64,000 nucleotides of DNA from an uncultured Flaviramulus sp. (GTDB lineage: Bacteria > Bacteroidota > Bacteroidia > Flavobacteriales > Flavobacteriaceae). Under the pieces are notes generated by a model. The model was not told the origin of the DNA, searched no databases, and saw only the letters and a program-made list of their open reading frames with translations. The translations under genes and the position numbers were made by a program. The stretch lies in the NCBI GenBank assembly GCA_947501105.1, contig CANMUP010000005.1:248001-312000 (forward strand). The letters are read 5' to 3'. Positions 45,303-55,013 of the stretch are shown here, piece by piece (the stretch's first letter is position 1; each line of letters starts with the position of its first letter).

Positions 45303-45451
45303 AGCACGTTAGGGATTGAAACGACATCCTTTTTTGAAAGATGTAAGCACTTTTTGTTTTGAATGATCTTTAACAGATAGCCACATAACTTACTCCTTAC
45401 TATGACGTTAAAAAAGATATAGTGGAAAGCCCGACCCTTGTGGTAACGCCC
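45303..45451 (+). ncRNA. candidate structured intergenic RNA (possibly Flavo-1-like)
   Basis: A 150-nt gene-free stretch holds two nested complementary pairs. CGTTA (45307-45311) pairs with TAACG (45444-45448). ATCCTTTTTT (45326-45335) pairs with AAAAAAGAT (45410-45418) with one bulged C. The flanks TTAGGGATTGAAACGAC and TAGTGGAAAGCCCGACCC look like a recurrent element that I recall from flavobacterial intergenic regions. It could be the Rfam Flavo-1 motif, but this is from memory and unverified. The 70-residue frame on the other strand here is not a credible gene. Orientation is taken from the remembered element. Confidence 0.5.
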
Positions 45452-45509
45452 AAATAAAAAACAGATTGGCACAGTCGCTACTCTTTCGCTATGACATATA
45501 TTCAATAAA

Positions 45510-45537
45510 AAAGCCTATCAAATACATGATAGGCTTT
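45510..45537 (-). terminator. terminator of secDF
   Basis: AAAGCCTATCA (45510-45520) and TGATAGGCTTT (45527-45537) make an 11-bp stem. The minus strand continues with a T tract. The stem is the same as in the terminator of cold-shock copy 2. Confidence 0.82.
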
Positions 45538-45560
45538 CCAATTAAAGAAAAAAATTTGAG

Positions 45561-48545
45561 TTAGTCTTTCTTCTTTTTTCCTTCCAATTTATTTACTGTA
45601 TCATACATTATTGGTGTTGCAATAAATAGAGACGAATACGTACCTACTATTACACCTACAATTAAGGCAAACATAAAGCCTCTAATTGAATCGCCACCAA
45701 AAATGAAGATAGCTAATAATACTACTAACGTTGTTAATGATGTATTTAGTGTTCTACTTAATGTACTACTTAATGAAACATTAACAACTCTATTGAATTC
45801 CCAAGAGGTATGCTCATTAAAGAACTCACGAATTCTATCGAATACAACCACCGTATCATTTAACGAATAACCAATAACGGTTAGTATCGCGGCAATGAAT
45901 GCTTGGTCTATTTCCATACTAAATGGCATAAACTTGTACGTTAATGAGAATACACCTAATACAATTAATACATCGTGAAAAACAGCTGCTACTGCACCAA
46001 GCGAGTATTGCCATTTCTTAAAACGCATTAAGATATAAAGGAATACTACAATTAAAGATCCCAAAATAGCCCAGAATGATGCTTGCTTAATATCATCGGC
46101 AATGGTAGGGCTTACTTTATAATACTTCATTAAACCTACCGTTTTTGTATCGGCATCACTAATAAAATCCTCATAAGAGACACCGTCTAAATGTGGTATT
46201 AATGCTGTATATAAAGATTTTCTTAATTCTTCATCTACCTCAGCTCCTGTTTCGTTTACTTTATACTTTGTTGTAATTTTTAATTGATTAGCATCTCCAA
46301 AGGTTTTTGCATCTGCACTACCAAAAACACCAGATAATGTCGTTGTGATTTCTGAAGCACTAACATCTTCAGCAAAACGTACTTGGTATGTTCTACCTCC
46401 AACAAAATCTACACCTTGATCTAAACTGTTTGTAAATAATGACCCTAAGCTTAATAAAATAAAAGTTCCAGAAATGATATAAGCTACTTTACGTTTCTTT
46501 AGAAATTCAATATTAATGTTTCTAAATAAGTTTTTAGTTATTGCCGTAGAGAAATTTAATTTCCCTCCTTTATTTACATACCAGTCTACTAATAATCTGG
46601 TAATAAAAATAGCAGTAAATAAAGATGTACCAATACCAATTAATAAGGTTGTAGCAAACCCTTTAATAGGTCCTGTACCAAAAATGAATAAGATTAATGC
46701 TGTTAATCCTGTTGTAATATTAGCATCTAAAATAGATGATAAGGCATTACTAAATCCATCTTGAATAGCTTCTTTTTGCCCTTTACCTTTGACAAGTTCT
46801 TCTCTAATACGCTCAAAAATAAGTACGTTAGCATCAACCGACATACCAATAGTTAAAACAATACCTGCAATACCTGGCAATGTTAACACAGCACCTAAAC
46901 CTGATAAAATACCAAAGATTAATAAGATGTTTAATATCATGGCTACGTCTGCAAGCCCTCCAGCTTTTCCGTAATAGAAAATCATCCAAACTAGCACTAA
47001 AGCTAAAGCAATCATAAACGACATCGTACCACTATCAATAGCTTCTTGACCTAATGATGGCCCTACCACTTCACTTTGAATAATATCTGCTGAGGCTGGT
47101 AATTTACCAGCTCTTAAAACATTTGCTAAATCTATGGCTTCGTTTAATGTGAAATCCCCAGATATTGAAGAACTTCCTCCTGCAATTGGACCTGTAGTCA
47201 CTCCTGGAGCAGAATATACAATATCATCTAGAACAATAGCTATTTGGCTACCTTGATTAAATGCTTCTCCTGTCATTTCTTCCCAAACCTTAGCACCTTT
47301 AGCATTCATTTGCATAGACACTTCAGATTTTCCTGTTGGCCCGAATTGATTACGTGCATCTGTTACAACCGCTCCACTTAATGGAGGTACACCATCTCTA
47401 TTACCAACTAAAGCATATAAATCTATAATCTCACTATCCTTATCTGGTTTGCCAAAAGCAAATTTTGCATAACGTTGTTCTGCAGGTAATAAAGCTCTAA
47501 CTTGTGGTAAGCTTAAATAGTTAGAAATAGTTTCTTTATCTTTTAATTCGAAACGAGCGATTACTGGACCACCTTGGTAGCCTTGACCTTTAATTAAATC
47601 AAATAACGGATTTACTGTAGTAACTGTAGTCGAATCGGTTTCTGCTTCACCTAAAAGCGCATCAATTTGTAAATCCTCTGCATTTTCTTCATCTTGAGAT
47701 TCAACCTCATCAGGTGCCTCATCAACTTTAACAATATCTTTTAAAACTTCATTAGCTTGTACTAAAAACGGCACAAACTGCTCTCCTTTATAAGCATCCC
47801 AAAACTCTAATTGAGCTGTACTTTGCAATAATCCTGTTGCACGTTCAACATCTTTAACACCTGGTAATTCTACTAAAATACGACCAGAGCTTCCTAAACG
47901 TTGAATGTTTGGGGACGTTACACCAAACTCATCAATACGCTTACGCAATACTTCGAAAGCTGATACTATTGATTCGTCAATCTTTGTTTTTATAATGCCT
48001 TTAACCTCATCATCATTCATACTTCCATCAATCTCACCATCTAATGCTTTGGTATAAAATATATCTGGAGATGCTAATTTTGTATCGCCTTTAATTTTGT
48101 CAAATGCGGTAAAAAAATCATCTATATAATCTTCTTGACTATCTTTTTGAAGCTCGGTAGCATCATCTAATGCTTTATTGAAAACAGGGTCTTTAGTATT
48201 ATTAGCTAATCCTTTTAAAATATCTTTAACCGATACTTGTAAGATAACGTTAATACCTCCTTTTAAATCTAAACCAAGATTCATAGCTTTTTGCTTCACT
48301 TCGTTATAAGTGAATTTTGCAATACCAATATTAAAAACGGTATCGGTAGCTATTGACTCTAAATAGTTTGCTTCTTCAATACTTCTTTTTGCTCTATAAC
48401 CTACTTCTGTATCTGCTATTTTATTTATAGCGATTTCCTGAGCATTACTCTCAATTTGATTTGCTTTAAATGTGAACGATAATTGATAAATACTTACCAA
48501 CCCGAATAACAAAGCAAATAACTTTACTAATCCTTTATTTTGCAT
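45561..48545 (-). CDS. secDF: fused protein translocase subunit SecDF
   Basis: 994 residues, SecD and SecF in one chain as is usual in Bacteroidota. SecD part: first helix, GLDLKGGINVILQVSV near residue 93, the P1 domain with RILVELPGVKDVERATGLLQ, and FMIALALVLVWMIFYYG onward. SecF begins near 675 (FLKKRKVAYIISG), with GGRTYQVRF and VIGYSLNDTVVVFDRIREF. It uses the proton gradient to pull proteins across the inner membrane. An acidic low-complexity insert (DEVESQDEENAEDLQ) sits in the periplasmic part. Confidence 0.97.
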   Translation of the reverse strand: MQNKGLVKLFALLFGLVSIYQLSFTFKANQIESNAQEIAINKIADTEVGYRAKRSIEEANYLESIATDTVFNIGIAKFTYNEVKQKAMNLGLDLKGGINVILQVSVKDILKGLANNTKDPVFNKALDDATELQKDSQEDYIDDFFTAFDKIKGDTKLASPDIFYTKALDGEIDGSMNDDEVKGIIKTKIDESIVSAFEVLRKRIDEFGVTSPNIQRLGSSGRILVELPGVKDVERATGLLQSTAQLEFWDAYKGEQFVPFLVQANEVLKDIVKVDEAPDEVESQDEENAEDLQIDALLGEAETDSTTVTTVNPLFDLIKGQGYQGGPVIARFELKDKETISNYLSLPQVRALLPAEQRYAKFAFGKPDKDSEIIDLYALVGNRDGVPPLSGAVVTDARNQFGPTGKSEVSMQMNAKGAKVWEEMTGEAFNQGSQIAIVLDDIVYSAPGVTTGPIAGGSSSISGDFTLNEAIDLANVLRAGKLPASADIIQSEVVGPSLGQEAIDSGTMSFMIALALVLVWMIFYYGKAGGLADVAMILNILLIFGILSGLGAVLTLPGIAGIVLTIGMSVDANVLIFERIREELVKGKGQKEAIQDGFSNALSSILDANITTGLTALILFIFGTGPIKGFATTLLIGIGTSLFTAIFITRLLVDWYVNKGGKLNFSTAITKNLFRNINIEFLKKRKVAYIISGTFILLSLGSLFTNSLDQGVDFVGGRTYQVRFAEDVSASEITTTLSGVFGSADAKTFGDANQLKITTKYKVNETGAEVDEELRKSLYTALIPHLDGVSYEDFISDADTKTVGLMKYYKVSPTIADDIKQASFWAILGSLIVVFLYILMRFKKWQYSLGAVAAVFHDVLIVLGVFSLTYKFMPFSMEIDQAFIAAILTVIGYSLNDTVVVFDRIREFFNEHTSWEFNRVVNVSLSSTLSRTLNTSLTTLVVLLAIFIFGGDSIRGFMFALIVGVIVGTYSSLFIATPIMYDTVNKLEGKKKKD

Positions 48546-48578
48546 TTTGTGTTTTTTGTGTCAAATTTTTAAAACGAG

Positions 48579-48609
48579 CAAATATAGAATTTACCATATT
48601 ATTTGACAA
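48579..48609 (-). promoter_or_regulatory. secDF promoter
   Basis: On the minus strand TTG (48607-48609), 20 nt, then TATATTTG (48579-48586), 34 nt before the secDF start. Both boxes match the Bacteroidota consensus. Confidence 0.7.
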
Positions 48610-48674
48610 TTTTTAAGTTTAAATTATTTTTATAGCTTTTTGACTGATGATAAAAGCTATTTTACTTGAATTGA

Positions 48675-49289
48675 CTAAGCTAAAGGTCCAGCTCTAACTT
48701 CAGGTATTTTATGTGAAGTATTATCTATTGCTATCGCAATATTATAACGTGTTTTATATGTAACCTTTACAATGCTTTCATTAATTTCTAAAGCATTAAA
48801 AAAGGCATATGTATTAGGTTTGGCAAGTCTATTACTTTCAGGTTTTAGCTCAACAACAGAAGTGCCGTTTAAATCCCATTCCGTATCACCTCCACTTTGG
48901 ATTTCATAGACATCGAGATTATAACTAATTGTGTTTTCATCAAAAGGAAGTCTTGAAGATTCTTCATCTTGATTTTTAAAATCATAATCTAGCTGTAGGT
49001 TTTTTTCTTTTGAAAAAGTTTTCTTTATACTCGCAACATCGGCATCGCTATAATAAGTAATCGTTAGCTTTCCGTTTTCAGTTTCATTTACTTGTATGTT
49101 ACTAACTCCTAAATCTTGCAATTGCTTTTTTACAATAGCAATAGTGTTTTGAGTATCCTCAGATGTTATAGAAGCATCTGTAAACTGTAAAACAATTTCT
49201 TGGTTTGGTACGGTAATTTGTTGCTGACTAACAACACCAAATAGGGAAAGAATAATAATTAAAGTACTTATGTACCATTTTGCCTTCAT
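48675..49289 (-). CDS. exported protein with a SecD-P1-like domain
   Basis: 204 residues with one N-terminal hydrophobic segment (YISTLIIILSLFGVVS). The stretch about 45-100 (TIAIVKKQLQDLGVSNIQV, GKLTITYYSDADVASIKKTF, then LQLDY) follows the pattern of the SecD P1 domain (a LRKRIDEFGV-like helix, a strand for residue-level inhibition, then LQLEF). The gene lies directly upstream of secDF on the same strand but has its own start, so it may be an accessory to the translocase. The similarity is by eye and weak. Function unknown. Confidence 0.65.
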   Translation of the reverse strand: MKAKWYISTLIIILSLFGVVSQQQITVPNQEIVLQFTDASITSEDTQNTIAIVKKQLQDLGVSNIQVNETENGKLTITYYSDADVASIKKTFSKEKNLQLDYDFKNQDEESSRLPFDENTISYNLDVYEIQSGGDTEWDLNGTSVVELKPESNRLAKPNTYAFFNALEINESIVKVTYKTRYNIAIAIDNTSHKIPEVRAGPLA

Positions 49290-49293
49290 GCGC

Positions 49294-49301
49294 CAAATAT
49301 A
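49294..49301 (-). promoter_or_regulatory. -7 element immediately before the SecD-P1-like gene
   Basis: The minus strand reads TATATTTG, then GCGC, then the ATG at 49289. With transcription starting 5-7 nt after the element the mRNA would be leaderless or nearly so. No -33 TTG is seen, and the region overlaps the T tract of the mdh terminator, so chance is possible. Confidence 0.4.
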
Positions 49302-49307
49302 AAAAAT

Positions 49308-49331
49308 AAAGACTGTATTTCTACAGTCTTT
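49308..49331 (-). terminator. terminator of mdh
   Basis: AAAGACTGTA (49308-49317) with TACAGTCTTT (49322-49331), 4-nt loop, followed on the minus strand by ATTTTTTATATTT. Confidence 0.82.
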
Positions 49332-49361
49332 ACATAAATATCTATAATATAATATTGAATA

Positions 49362-50288
49362 TTACAACTCAAGTAATCCGTTAGTTTTCTTAACGCCTTC
49401 TGCACTTTCTTGCATGTGTGCTTTTTCGGCATCACTAAGCTCAATGTTTACAATACTTTCTATACCGTTACGCCCTAATATTACTGGCACACCAATACAT
49501 AAGTTGTTTAAACCATATTCACCTTCTAACAATGTTGAACATGGGAACATTTTCTTTTGATCACAAGCAATAGCTTGTACTAATCCAGAAACTGCTGCTC
49601 CTGGTGCATACCAAGCAGAAGTACCTAATAGTTTAGTAAGTGTTGCTCCACCAACTTTAGTATCTTCTTTTACTTGATTTAATCGATCTTCACTTAAAAA
49701 TTCAGAAACTTTAATACTATTTCTAGTAGCGTGAGATGTTAATGGCACCATGCCTTTATCGCTATGACCACCAATTACCATACCATCTACATCGCTAATT
49801 GGAGCTCCTAAAGCTTCAGCTAATCTGAATTTAAAACGAGCAGAGTCTAATGCGCCGCCCATTCCAATAATTCTATTTTTTGGTAAATTAGTTGTTTTAT
49901 GAACTAAGTAAGTCATCGTATCCATTGGATTACTCACAACAATTATGATTGTATTTGGAGAATGCTCAATTAAACTTGATGATACCGATTTTACAATACC
50001 AGCATTTATACCAATCAACTCTTCACGAGTCATTCCTGGCTTACGCGGAATTCCAGAAGTAATTACACAAATATCGCTATTTGCTGTTTTGCTATAATCA
50101 TTTGTGATACCAGTAATTTTAGTATCAAATCCGTTTAAAGATGCACATTGCATTAAATCCATAGCTTTGCCTTCAGCATAGCCTTCTTTAATGTCTAACA
50201 AAACAACTTCTGAAGCGAAATTTTTAATAGCAATATATTCTGCACAACTAGCACCTACTGCTCCTGCTCCAACTACTGTAACTTTCAT
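49362..50288 (-). CDS. mdh: malate dehydrogenase (LDH-like type)
   Basis: 308 residues. It interconverts malate and oxaloacetate with NAD in the TCA cycle. The NAD-binding loop is VVGAGAVGASCAEYIA. The substrate Arg and Asn regions are ITSGIPRKPGMTREELIGIN and VVSNPMDTMTYLVHK. The catalytic His is in VIGGHSDKGMVPLTS. The length and motifs fit the lactate/malate dehydrogenase-like form found in Bacteroidota. Confidence 0.96.
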   Translation of the reverse strand: MKVTVVGAGAVGASCAEYIAIKNFASEVVLLDIKEGYAEGKAMDLMQCASLNGFDTKITGITNDYSKTANSDICVITSGIPRKPGMTREELIGINAGIVKSVSSSLIEHSPNTIIIVVSNPMDTMTYLVHKTTNLPKNRIIGMGGALDSARFKFRLAEALGAPISDVDGMVIGGHSDKGMVPLTSHATRNSIKVSEFLSEDRLNQVKEDTKVGGATLTKLLGTSAWYAPGAAVSGLVQAIACDQKKMFPCSTLLEGEYGLNNLCIGVPVILGRNGIESIVNIELSDAEKAHMQESAEGVKKTNGLLEL

Positions 50289-50396
50289 AAGTTTATTTTT
50301 TTAAATGATTTGTGATAAATTATAGTCAAAATTCATGCTTTTTATTCACTTAAAACATGACTTTTGTTTGTTTTAAAAGCTATAAATTTTGGTTAG

Positions 50397-50404
50397 CAAA
50401 AGTA
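50397..50404 (-). promoter_or_regulatory. mdh promoter -7 element
   Basis: The minus strand reads TACTTTTG, an exact TAnnTTTG match, about 110 nt before the mdh start. This implies a leader of about 100 nt. It begins 25 bp after the upstream gene's terminator stem. Confidence 0.55.
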
Positions 50405-50428
50405 TGAATTAAAATGCTGTAAATAAAA

Positions 50429-50455
50429 AAAGTGCAAGATTAAATCTTGCACTTT
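50429..50455 (-). terminator. terminator of the DUF6588 gene
   Basis: AAAGTGCAAGATT pairs with AATCTTGCACTTT almost without loop, then a T tract on the minus strand. The stem is perfect over at least 11 bp. Confidence 0.85.
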
Positions 50456-50490
50456 AAATTCAACTAACTAAAACTAAAATTAAAACAATA

Positions 50491-51501
50491 TTATCTGAAA
50501 CTAAATGCTATTCCAGCAGATAGTGTATTATATTCTTGAATGGTGTAATCTCCAAATATTTTAAAGAAACCAAGGCTCAATCTCGCTCCCAAAGTAGCTC
50601 TAAAACCACTTGCTTTAAAATCTAAATTAATAGGATCTGTAACTGTTTCTGTAATAGTTGGTCCTGATGCTACAGGTGTATATTGTAAATCATAAGTACC
50701 TAACATTTTTAAATCTGAATTACCGCCACTATAACCTATACCTCCATATACATTAATAATAGGAAAATTTATAGAAGCTATAGCTTGTGCTGTAATTGAA
50801 TTCAATTTAAACTCTGCATGCTGGTTATTACCTGCAATAACATTAGCATCCATAACATAATTAACATCCATTGTAGTATATGCAGCCAATATAGATACGT
50901 GCAAAGGCAACTTATCTAATGGTCCAAATATGCTTGTAATTTCTTTTTTAAGTCCAACTCCAAGTAATTTACCTTTTACATCATCACTACCTACTTCTGG
51001 AACAAACCTTAGCATTACATCAAATTTATAAGGTAAACCTAAACCAACCTGAATTGCAGGTGTAGGAATTGCACTTAATGGTAAGTCTCCTTGAATACCA
51101 GAAGGCATTTCAAACGAAGCAGTTACTGGTTGACCTTGAACTACAGTGCCTACTAACATCATAGCACCATCTCCTGATCCAGCTACAGTTGGACTAGTTG
51201 CAGATGTTGAAGTTATATTTGTTAATCCTAAATCTGCGAAATTAAATAACTCATCCTTGCTAGGCACAGCTGATGCATTAAAACCAATAGTAATATCAAA
51301 CCCAAGTTTTTTATGAACTTTAGCAGTATGATACCAACCACTATTCATTCCATATATTAAGCCAGACATAGCAGGGCTAATATATGCTTTCGTTAATTTG
51401 TTAGCATCTTCTCTAGCTGCTAATAGAATACTTTCGAACTCTTGAGCTTTTGAAAATTGAGTTGCTAAACATAGCAACATAAGTAGGGTTATCTTTTTCA
51501 T
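50491..51501 (-). CDS. DUF6588-type outer-membrane beta-barrel protein
   Basis: 336 residues from the ATG at 51501, giving a good signal peptide (MKKITLLMLLCLATQFSKAQ); the in-frame ATG at 51543 would add 14 residues and is less likely. After a conserved N-terminal block (REDANKLTKAYISPAMSGLI, GWYHTAKVHKKLGFDITIGF) the chain alternates in short beta-strands and ends in an aromatic residue (ISAGIAFSFR preceded by DYTIQEYNTL), as for barrels. The DUF assignment is by recalled similarity. Function unknown. Confidence 0.7.
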   Translation of the reverse strand: MKKITLLMLLCLATQFSKAQEFESILLAAREDANKLTKAYISPAMSGLIYGMNSGWYHTAKVHKKLGFDITIGFNASAVPSKDELFNFADLGLTNITSTSATSPTVAGSGDGAMMLVGTVVQGQPVTASFEMPSGIQGDLPLSAIPTPAIQVGLGLPYKFDVMLRFVPEVGSDDVKGKLLGVGLKKEITSIFGPLDKLPLHVSILAAYTTMDVNYVMDANVIAGNNQHAEFKLNSITAQAIASINFPIINVYGGIGYSGGNSDLKMLGTYDLQYTPVASGPTITETVTDPINLDFKASGFRATLGARLSLGFFKIFGDYTIQEYNTLSAGIAFSFR

Positions 51502-51599
51502 TTTAATAAATTTGGTTAGAACAAATGTAATAAAATTTTTCAAAAAATAACGTTTAATCGGTAAAAATTTACACTTAATCGATTTTTAGTAAAAAAAAT

Positions 51600-51626
51600 A
51601 ACCCTGATATTTTAAATATCAGGGTT
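51600..51626 (-). terminator. terminator of gyrB
   Basis: AACCCTGATAT (51600-51610) pairs with ATATCAGGGTT (51616-51626). The minus strand continues ATTTTTTTTAC. Confidence 0.85.
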
Positions 51627-51651
51627 AAATAAGATTAACTTTTATTACTAT

Positions 51652-53604
<1,953 letters not shown>

Positions 53605-53642
53605 TTATCTTTTATCTTAATTTTAATATCGTTTTGTATCAT

Positions 53643-53665
53643 AAAAAAAGATGCTGTAAAGCATC
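53643..53665 (-). promoter_or_regulatory. hairpin with T tract in the gyrB leader
   Basis: On the minus strand GATGCT-TTAC-AGCATC followed by seven T residues, ending 42 nt before the gyrB start. It lies downstream of the promoter element at 53680-53687, so every gyrB transcript from there must pass it. It could end transcripts of the epimerase gene, attenuate gyrB, or protect the 5' end. The stem is only 6 bp. Confidence 0.6.
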
Positions 53666-53679
53666 CTTCTGAATACAAA

Positions 53680-53687
53680 CAAATATA
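53680..53687 (-). promoter_or_regulatory. gyrB promoter -7 element
   Basis: The minus strand reads TATATTTG, an exact match to TAnnTTTG. Transcription would start about 9 nt before the hairpin at 53643-53665. No -33 TTG at the usual distance. Confidence 0.55.
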
Positions 53688-53914
53688 CGAAATTTTCACC
53701 CTTTTAGGAAGTGTTTTGTCTGCTCATTAATAAAATTATCAACATTTGTTAATTACTTAAAAATGGCTTAAATCACTTAAAAACTACCTTAAAATTGATT
53801 TCTATTGTTTTTTTAGGTGTTGAATTTTTGTTTTTTGGACATCAAAGCTCTAACGCTTTATTTTATAGTTTAAGATTTTTAAAATTAGTCAAAAAAGCGG
53901 CTTATTTCGTTATA
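53688..53914. other. gene-free stretch between the epimerase gene and the gyrB promoter
   Basis: Part of the only unannotated stretch over 300 bp (53602-53914). Outside the gyrB promoter and hairpin I see only AT-rich sequence with T runs. A short 5-bp hairpin (AAAGC/GCTTT near 53850) has no T tract. A 69-codon plus-strand frame crossing into the epimerase gene has no recognisable features. Confidence 0.6.
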
Positions 53915-54931
53915 TTAAACCAAAGAAGTTCCAGATCCATTTTTGTTAGAAAATATAACCCTTCCATTATCAAAACTAACACCCTTTGCAATATCCTTTT
54001 TTAATAACATTGCTCCATCTGCATCAATATAGTCTAGAAGCGACGCTAATTGTACCAGATTAGATATACCAACTGAAGACTCTGTCATACAACCTGCCAT
54101 GACCTGTAAATTATTTGCTCTTGCCTCTTTTATCATTTCTAAAGCTGGTGTTATACCTCCACACTTCATGAGTTTAATATTAATTCCATGAAACGATTTA
54201 ATACATAATTCTACATCTTCAAGTCTTTGACAGCTTTCGTCTGCTATAATAGGTAATACACTTTCGTTTTTAAGCACTTTCATGCCTTCCCAATTATTAG
54301 CTTTTAATGGCTGTTCTATAAATTCTATCCCTAACAACTTTAGTGCTTTAGCGTTATCTAAAGTTTCTTTGACGGTCCAAGCACAATTTGCATCAATTCT
54401 AAAAACTGCATCTGTAACACGTCGCAGTGCTTTAATAATTTTCACATCTTCAGATGTGCCGAGTTTAATTTTATAAATAGGCCATGGTGTTTCAATTATT
54501 TTAGCCTTCATTTTTGAAATACTATCAATACCAATGGTATAATTTGTTAGTGGTGTTTTATTATTAGGCTTACTCCAAAAACTTCGTAAGGATTTATTAT
54601 TTTGTTTTGCATATAAATCCCAATATGCACAATCAACTGCACATAATGTAAAATAATCGTTTTTTAAATGGGGTTCTAATTGTTGCCAAAGTTTTCCAGG
54701 ATCTAAACCAAATCCTCTTTCTACAATTGCTTTAACAATATTAACGGACTTCTCAATCTTTTTTAAGGTACTTTTATAATAGGGGTTAGTTGTAGTTTCT
54801 CCATAACCTACATAGGCACCATCACTAATAGACACAATAACCGTTTCTTGTACATTAACAGTATACCTAGACGTTGTAAAAGGATGTTTTAACTGAAGTT
54901 TATAGGGTTTTATTTTTAATTTAAGATTCAC
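53915..54931 (-). CDS. dipeptide epimerase (L-Ala-D/L-Glu epimerase type)
   Basis: 338 residues of the enolase superfamily, muconate-lactonising subgroup. Catalytic lysines and metal ligands are visible: IYKIKLG (KxK), RIDANCAWTV, GIEFIEQPL, PIIADESCQR and INIKLMKCGG. Members racemise dipeptides such as L-Ala-Glu released during peptidoglycan recycling. The preferred dipeptide cannot be read from sequence. It follows asnB on the same strand, with a terminator between them. Confidence 0.9.
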   Translation of the reverse strand: MNLKLKIKPYKLQLKHPFTTSRYTVNVQETVIVSISDGAYVGYGETTTNPYYKSTLKKIEKSVNIVKAIVERGFGLDPGKLWQQLEPHLKNDYFTLCAVDCAYWDLYAKQNNKSLRSFWSKPNNKTPLTNYTIGIDSISKMKAKIIETPWPIYKIKLGTSEDVKIIKALRRVTDAVFRIDANCAWTVKETLDNAKALKLLGIEFIEQPLKANNWEGMKVLKNESVLPIIADESCQRLEDVELCIKSFHGINIKLMKCGGITPALEMIKEARANNLQVMAGCMTESSVGISNLVQLASLLDYIDADGAMLLKKDIAKGVSFDNGRVIFSNKNGSGTSLV

Positions 54932-54958
54932 TTTATAAATATAGTATTTATATAAAAA

Positions 54959-54982
54959 AGACCAACAAAAAAATGTTGGTCT
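54959..54982 (-). terminator. terminator of asnB
   Basis: AGACCAAC (54959-54966) pairs with GTTGGTCT (54975-54982), and the minus strand continues with TTTTTTATA. It separates asnB from the epimerase gene. Confidence 0.78.
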
Positions 54983-55013
54983 CGACTAACTCAAATATTC
55001 ACTTATATACTTT

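Noticed and set aside
45293-45505. 70-codon minus-strand open frame
   Set aside because: It covers the structured intergenic element, its composition is odd (many Cys, His and Arg), and it has no signal, domain or promoter.
53795-54004. 69-codon plus-strand open frame
   Set aside because: It runs into the end of the epimerase gene on the other strand and shows no recognisable feature.
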